Origin: Streptomyces fragilis
GTDB lineage: Bacteria; Actinomycetota; Actinomycetes; Streptomycetales; Streptomycetaceae
Direction: 5' to 3'
DNA length: 64,000 bases
Assembly (NCBI RefSeq): GCF_003112515.1
Contig: NZ_BEVZ01000007.1
Span: 62,001-126,000, forward strand
Every line of letters starts with the position of its first letter. Positions within the stretch are counted from its first letter, which is position 1. The notes beneath the pieces were generated by a model. The model did not search any database. It was not told the origin of the DNA and saw nothing but the letters and a program-made list of their open reading frames with translations. Both the position numbers and the translations under genes were made by a program. Shown in pieces: positions 61,350-64,000 of the stretch.

Positions 61350-62315
61350 ATGGCCCGCAGAAGCTCCGCACCGCCCTCCCCGCTGCCGCAGCGCGACGGG
61401 GTCGACCCGGTGCGGGTCCGCCTGCCCGCGGGCGGCCCCGGTTCCACCGTGGGCGAGCACCTGCGGCTGCGGCTGGCGGCGGGGCCCGGGGTGATCGACG
61501 CGATGTTCGCCGAGGGGGCGGTCGTCGGCGCGGACGGGCGCCCCGTCGATCCGGCCACCCCCTACCGGGCCGGTCTGCACGTCTGGTTCCACCGCGAGCT
61601 GCCGGCCGAGGAACCGGTGCCGTTCCCGGTGGAGGTGGTGTACCGCGACGAGCACGTCGTGGTCGCCGACAAGCCGCACTTCCTGGCGACGACGCCGCGC
61701 GGCGCCCACGTCGCCGAGACGGCGCTGGCGCGGCTGCGGCGCGAGCTGGGCGTTCCCACGCTGACCGCGGCGCACCGGCTGGACCGGCTGACCGCGGGCC
61801 TGGTGCTGTTCACCGTGCGGCCCGAGGAGCGGGGCGCCTACCAGGCGCTGTTCCGTGACCGGCGGGTCGCCAAGGAGTACGAGGCGATCGCCCCCTGGGC
61901 CCCCGCGCTGGAGCTCCCCCGGGTGGTGCGCAGCCGCCTGGTGAAGGAGCGCGGCTCGCTGACCGCCCGTGAGGTCGAGGGCGAACCGAACGCGGTGAGC
62001 CGGGTGGAGCTGGTGGAGCGCCGCGGCGCCCTCGGCCGGTACCGGCTGCTGCCGGAGACGGGGCAGACGCACCAGCTGCGCGTCCACCTGTGCGCGCTCG
62101 GGGTGCCGATCCTCTGGGACCCGCTCTACCCCGAGGTGGCGCCGCGGACGGCCCCCGGCGACTTCTCCCGGCCGCTGCAGCTGCTGGCCCGCGAGCTGCG
62201 CTTCACCGATCCGGTGACGGGGCTGCGGCACGCGTTCCGCAGCGGGCGCGAGCTGGAGGGCATGCCCCCGCGGCCCGCGCCCCGCGAACGCGTCGGTCAG
62301 CCCACCGAGGAGTAG
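61350..62315 (+). CDS. RluA family pseudouridine synthase
   Basis: 321 residues. The catalytic block is LTAAHRLDRLTAGLVLFTVR (H-R-L-D-x-x-T-x-G), with a further GQTHQLRVHLCALGVPILWD. The N-terminal region has a truncated S4-like part. It makes pseudouridine in rRNA or tRNA. Its end overlaps the helicase gene by 19 bases, convergently. An ATG was chosen 30 bases after the previous stop, so it is probably co-transcribed with the iron-regulated gene; an RBS is weak. Confidence 0.9.
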   Translation: MARRSSAPPSPLPQRDGVDPVRVRLPAGGPGSTVGEHLRLRLAAGPGVIDAMFAEGAVVGADGRPVDPATPYRAGLHVWFHRELPAEEPVPFPVEVVYRDEHVVVADKPHFLATTPRGAHVAETALARLRRELGVPTLTAAHRLDRLTAGLVLFTVRPEERGAYQALFRDRRVAKEYEAIAPWAPALELPRVVRSRLVKERGSLTAREVEGEPNAVSRVELVERRGALGRYRLLPETGQTHQLRVHLCALGVPILWDPLYPEVAPRTAPGDFSRPLQLLARELRFTDPVTGLRHAFRSGRELEGMPPRPAPRERVGQPTEE

Positions 62316-64000
62316 GCGACCACGCCGCGCAGCAGCGCGTCGACCGCCTTGCGCGCCGTCCTCGGCACGGTCGATCCCTCGGAGGGGGCCGCCGCGGCGA
62401 TCTGGCCGAGCACGTCGATGACCTGCTTGCACCAGCGCACGAAGTCGCCGGCCGGCATCTCCGCCTCCCGCAGCACCTCGTCGAGCCCCTTGCCCGAGGC
62501 CCACATGTAGGCCGCCCAGGCGAAGCCCAGGTCCGGCTGGCGCTGGCCCACGCCCTCGGTCTGCCGGATGCGGAAGTCCTCCTCCAGCGCGTCGAGCCTG
62601 CCCCAGATGCGGACCGTCTCGTCGAGCGCGGCCTTGGCCTTGCCGGAGGGCACCTTGGGGGCCAGGGCGTCGTCCGCGGCGCGGGACTCGTAGACCAGCG
62701 CCGACGCGCAGGCCGCCAGCTCGGCGGGGAGCAACCCCTCCCAGACGCCGGCCCGCAGGCATTCGCTGGAGAGCAGGTCCAGCTCGCCGTAGAGGCGGGC
62801 CAGCCGCTTGCCGTGCTCGGTGACCTCGTTGCCGCGCAGGTAGTCCAGCTCGGTCAGCAGGGCGACGATCCGGTCGAAGGTGCGGGCGATGGTGTTGGTC
62901 CGGCCCTCGATCCGCCGCTCCAGCTGCGAGGTGTCGCGCAGCAGCCGGTGGTAGCGCTCGGCCCACCGGGCGTGGTCCTCGCGGTCGTCGCAGCCGTGGC
63001 AGGGGTGCGCCCGCAGGGCGGTGCGCAGCCGCTTGATCTCACGGTCGTCGGCGGCCTCGGCGCGGCGCTTGCGGTGCCGCTCGGGCGCGATGTGACCGGC
63101 CTTGGTGCGCAGCGCGGAGGCCAGGTCGCGGCGCGACTGCGGGGAGCGCGCGTTGAACGACCGGGGGATGCGCATCCGGTCCAGCGCCTCCACCGGCACC
63201 GGGAAGTCCATCTCGGCCAGCCGCTTGACCTGGCGCTCGGCGGTCAGCACCAGCGGGCGCGGGCCGTCGTGCCGGTCGAGCCCGCGGTGGCCGCCCGTCC
63301 GCCCCGCGGGCAGGCCCGGGTCGAGGACCAGGGCGAGCCCGGCGTACTTGCCGGTCGGCACGTGGATGATGTCGCCCGGCTTCAGCTTCTCCAGGGAGGC
63401 GGCCGCCTCCGCCCGGCGCACGTGGGCGCCCTGCCGGGCCAGCTCGTTCTCCCGGTCCTTCAGCTCACGGCGCAGCCGGGCGTACTCGTCGAAGTCGCCC
63501 AGGTGGCAGGTCATGGCCTCCTTGTAGCCGGAGAGGCCCTCCTCGTTCTTCTGCACCTGCCGGGAGATCCCGACCACCGACTTGTCGGCCTGGAACTGGG
63601 CGAAGGAGGTCTCCAGCAGCTCGCGCGAGCGGTGCCGGCCGAACTGCTCGACCAGGTTGACGGCCATGTTGTACGACGGCTTGAAGCTGGAGCGCAGCGG
63701 ATAGGTGCGGGTGCCCGCGAGACCGGCCAGGTGCTCGGGGTTCATCCCGCGCTGCCACAGGACCACGGCGTGGCCCTCGACGTCGATGCCGCGGCGGCCG
63801 GCCCGGCCGGTGAGCTGGGTGTACTCGCCGGGGGTGATGTCGGCGTGGGTCTCGCCGTTCCACTTGACCAGCTTCTCCAGCACCACGGAACGGGCGGGCA
63901 TGTTGATGCCGAGCGCCAGCGTCTCGGTGGCGAAGACCGCCTTGACCAGGCCGCGGACGAAGAGCTCCTCGACGACCTCCTTGAAGGTCGGCAGCATGCC
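62297..64000 (-). CDS. DEAD/DEAH helicase, HelY/Mtr4-like (C-terminal part, partial)
   Basis: 567 residues are in the window and the N-terminus runs off the right edge. It contains the helicase C-domain motifs FATETLALGINMPARSVVLE and GEYTQLTGRAGRRGIDVEGH (motif VI, Q-x-x-G-R-A-G-R-R). After it come a Zn-like HPCHGCDDREDHARWAERYH and the DSHCT region SALVYESRAADDALAPKVP with a tail MPAGDFVRWCKQVIDVLGQI. This is the Ski2/HelY architecture that acts in RNA processing or decay. It is likely near tatA/tatC off the window. Confidence 0.92.
   Translation of the reverse strand, partial: GMLPTFKEVVEELFVRGLVKAVFATETLALGINMPARSVVLEKLVKWNGETHADITPGEYTQLTGRAGRRGIDVEGHAVVLWQRGMNPEHLAGLAGTRTYPLRSSFKPSYNMAVNLVEQFGRHRSRELLETSFAQFQADKSVVGISRQVQKNEEGLSGYKEAMTCHLGDFDEYARLRRELKDRENELARQGAHVRRAEAAASLEKLKPGDIIHVPTGKYAGLALVLDPGLPAGRTGGHRGLDRHDGPRPLVLTAERQVKRLAEMDFPVPVEALDRMRIPRSFNARSPQSRRDLASALRTKAGHIAPERHRKRRAEAADDREIKRLRTALRAHPCHGCDDREDHARWAERYHRLLRDTSQLERRIEGRTNTIARTFDRIVALLTELDYLRGNEVTEHGKRLARLYGELDLLSSECLRAGVWEGLLPAELAACASALVYESRAADDALAPKVPSGKAKAALDETVRIWGRLDALEEDFRIRQTEGVGQRQPDLGFAWAAYMWASGKGLDEVLREAEMPAGDFVRWCKQVIDVLGQIAAAAPSEGSTVPRTARKAVDALLRGVVAYSSVG

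Overview
This window is high-GC actinobacterial chromosome and almost certainly Streptomyces. The codon third positions are strongly GC-rich, many starts are GTG, many secreted proteins are lipoproteins, and a DmdR/IdeR-type iron box is present. The run infC-rpmI-rplT, TrmH-type rRNA methyltransferase, sensor kinase, pheS-pheT, then a NsdA-like regulator is the conserved Streptomyces core order. No rRNA, tRNA, insertion sequence, prophage or CRISPR array was recognised.

Layout. About 0-15 kb holds single-gene accessory functions: a TetR regulator facing a DUF1348 gene with two near-identical operators, lipoproteins, a HEAT-repeat protein beside an unknown protein, a MOSC protein, a methyltransferase, a DUF1963 protein, a DJ-1/GlxA pair, a luciferase-like monooxygenase, a histidine-phosphatase-fold protein without its catalytic histidines, a GNAT protein, a DUF1918 protein and a Tat-exported glycoside-hydrolase-like protein. 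About 15.4-19.8 kb holds a 3-hydroxyacyl-CoA dehydrogenase and, opposite it, a trypsin-like protease/STAND NTPase/TPR fusion preceded by a trypco2-like small protein, a predicted conflict or signalling module. About 20-25.4 kb has a DHFR-like reductase, a secreted I36-type inhibitor, and a MarR regulator divergent from an MFS exporter with a perfect palindromic operator. About 25.5-28.8 kb has gluconokinase, a divergent Zwf-like dehydrogenase and a beta-propeller lactonase, plausibly a glucose-to-6-phosphogluconate module.

About 29-33 kb has a universal stress protein, small and membrane proteins, a NUDIX hydrolase and the NsdA-like regulator. About 33-41 kb is the translation core (pheST, rplT, rpmI, infC). 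infC appears to start at a non-canonical AUC codon behind a leader containing an intrinsic terminator. About 41-47.5 kb has a DUF1844 protein, SseB, a mycosin-like S8 protease co-translated with a proline-rich membrane protein, a PLP-dependent deaminase/aldolase and a secreted HAD phosphatase.

About 47.5-52 kb is a gamma-glutamylation amine catabolism cluster: SDR, aldehyde dehydrogenase and GlnA4-type glutamine synthetase on one strand, and the gamma-glutamyl hydrolase divergently. It is followed by a LysR regulator/TDT transporter pair, a cupin-XRE regulator, and a glycine-betaine type ABC transporter whose permease is fused to two tandem substrate-binding domains. The right end carries a 5'-3' exonuclease, an iron-box-controlled siderophore-interacting protein, a RluA-type pseudouridine synthase and the C-terminal part of a HelY/Mtr4-like helicase that runs off the window.

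Several genes carry short tandem repeats at their 3' ends. Where no RBS is visible, leaderless initiation is suggested. All functions are from reading the translated sequence; no database search was run.
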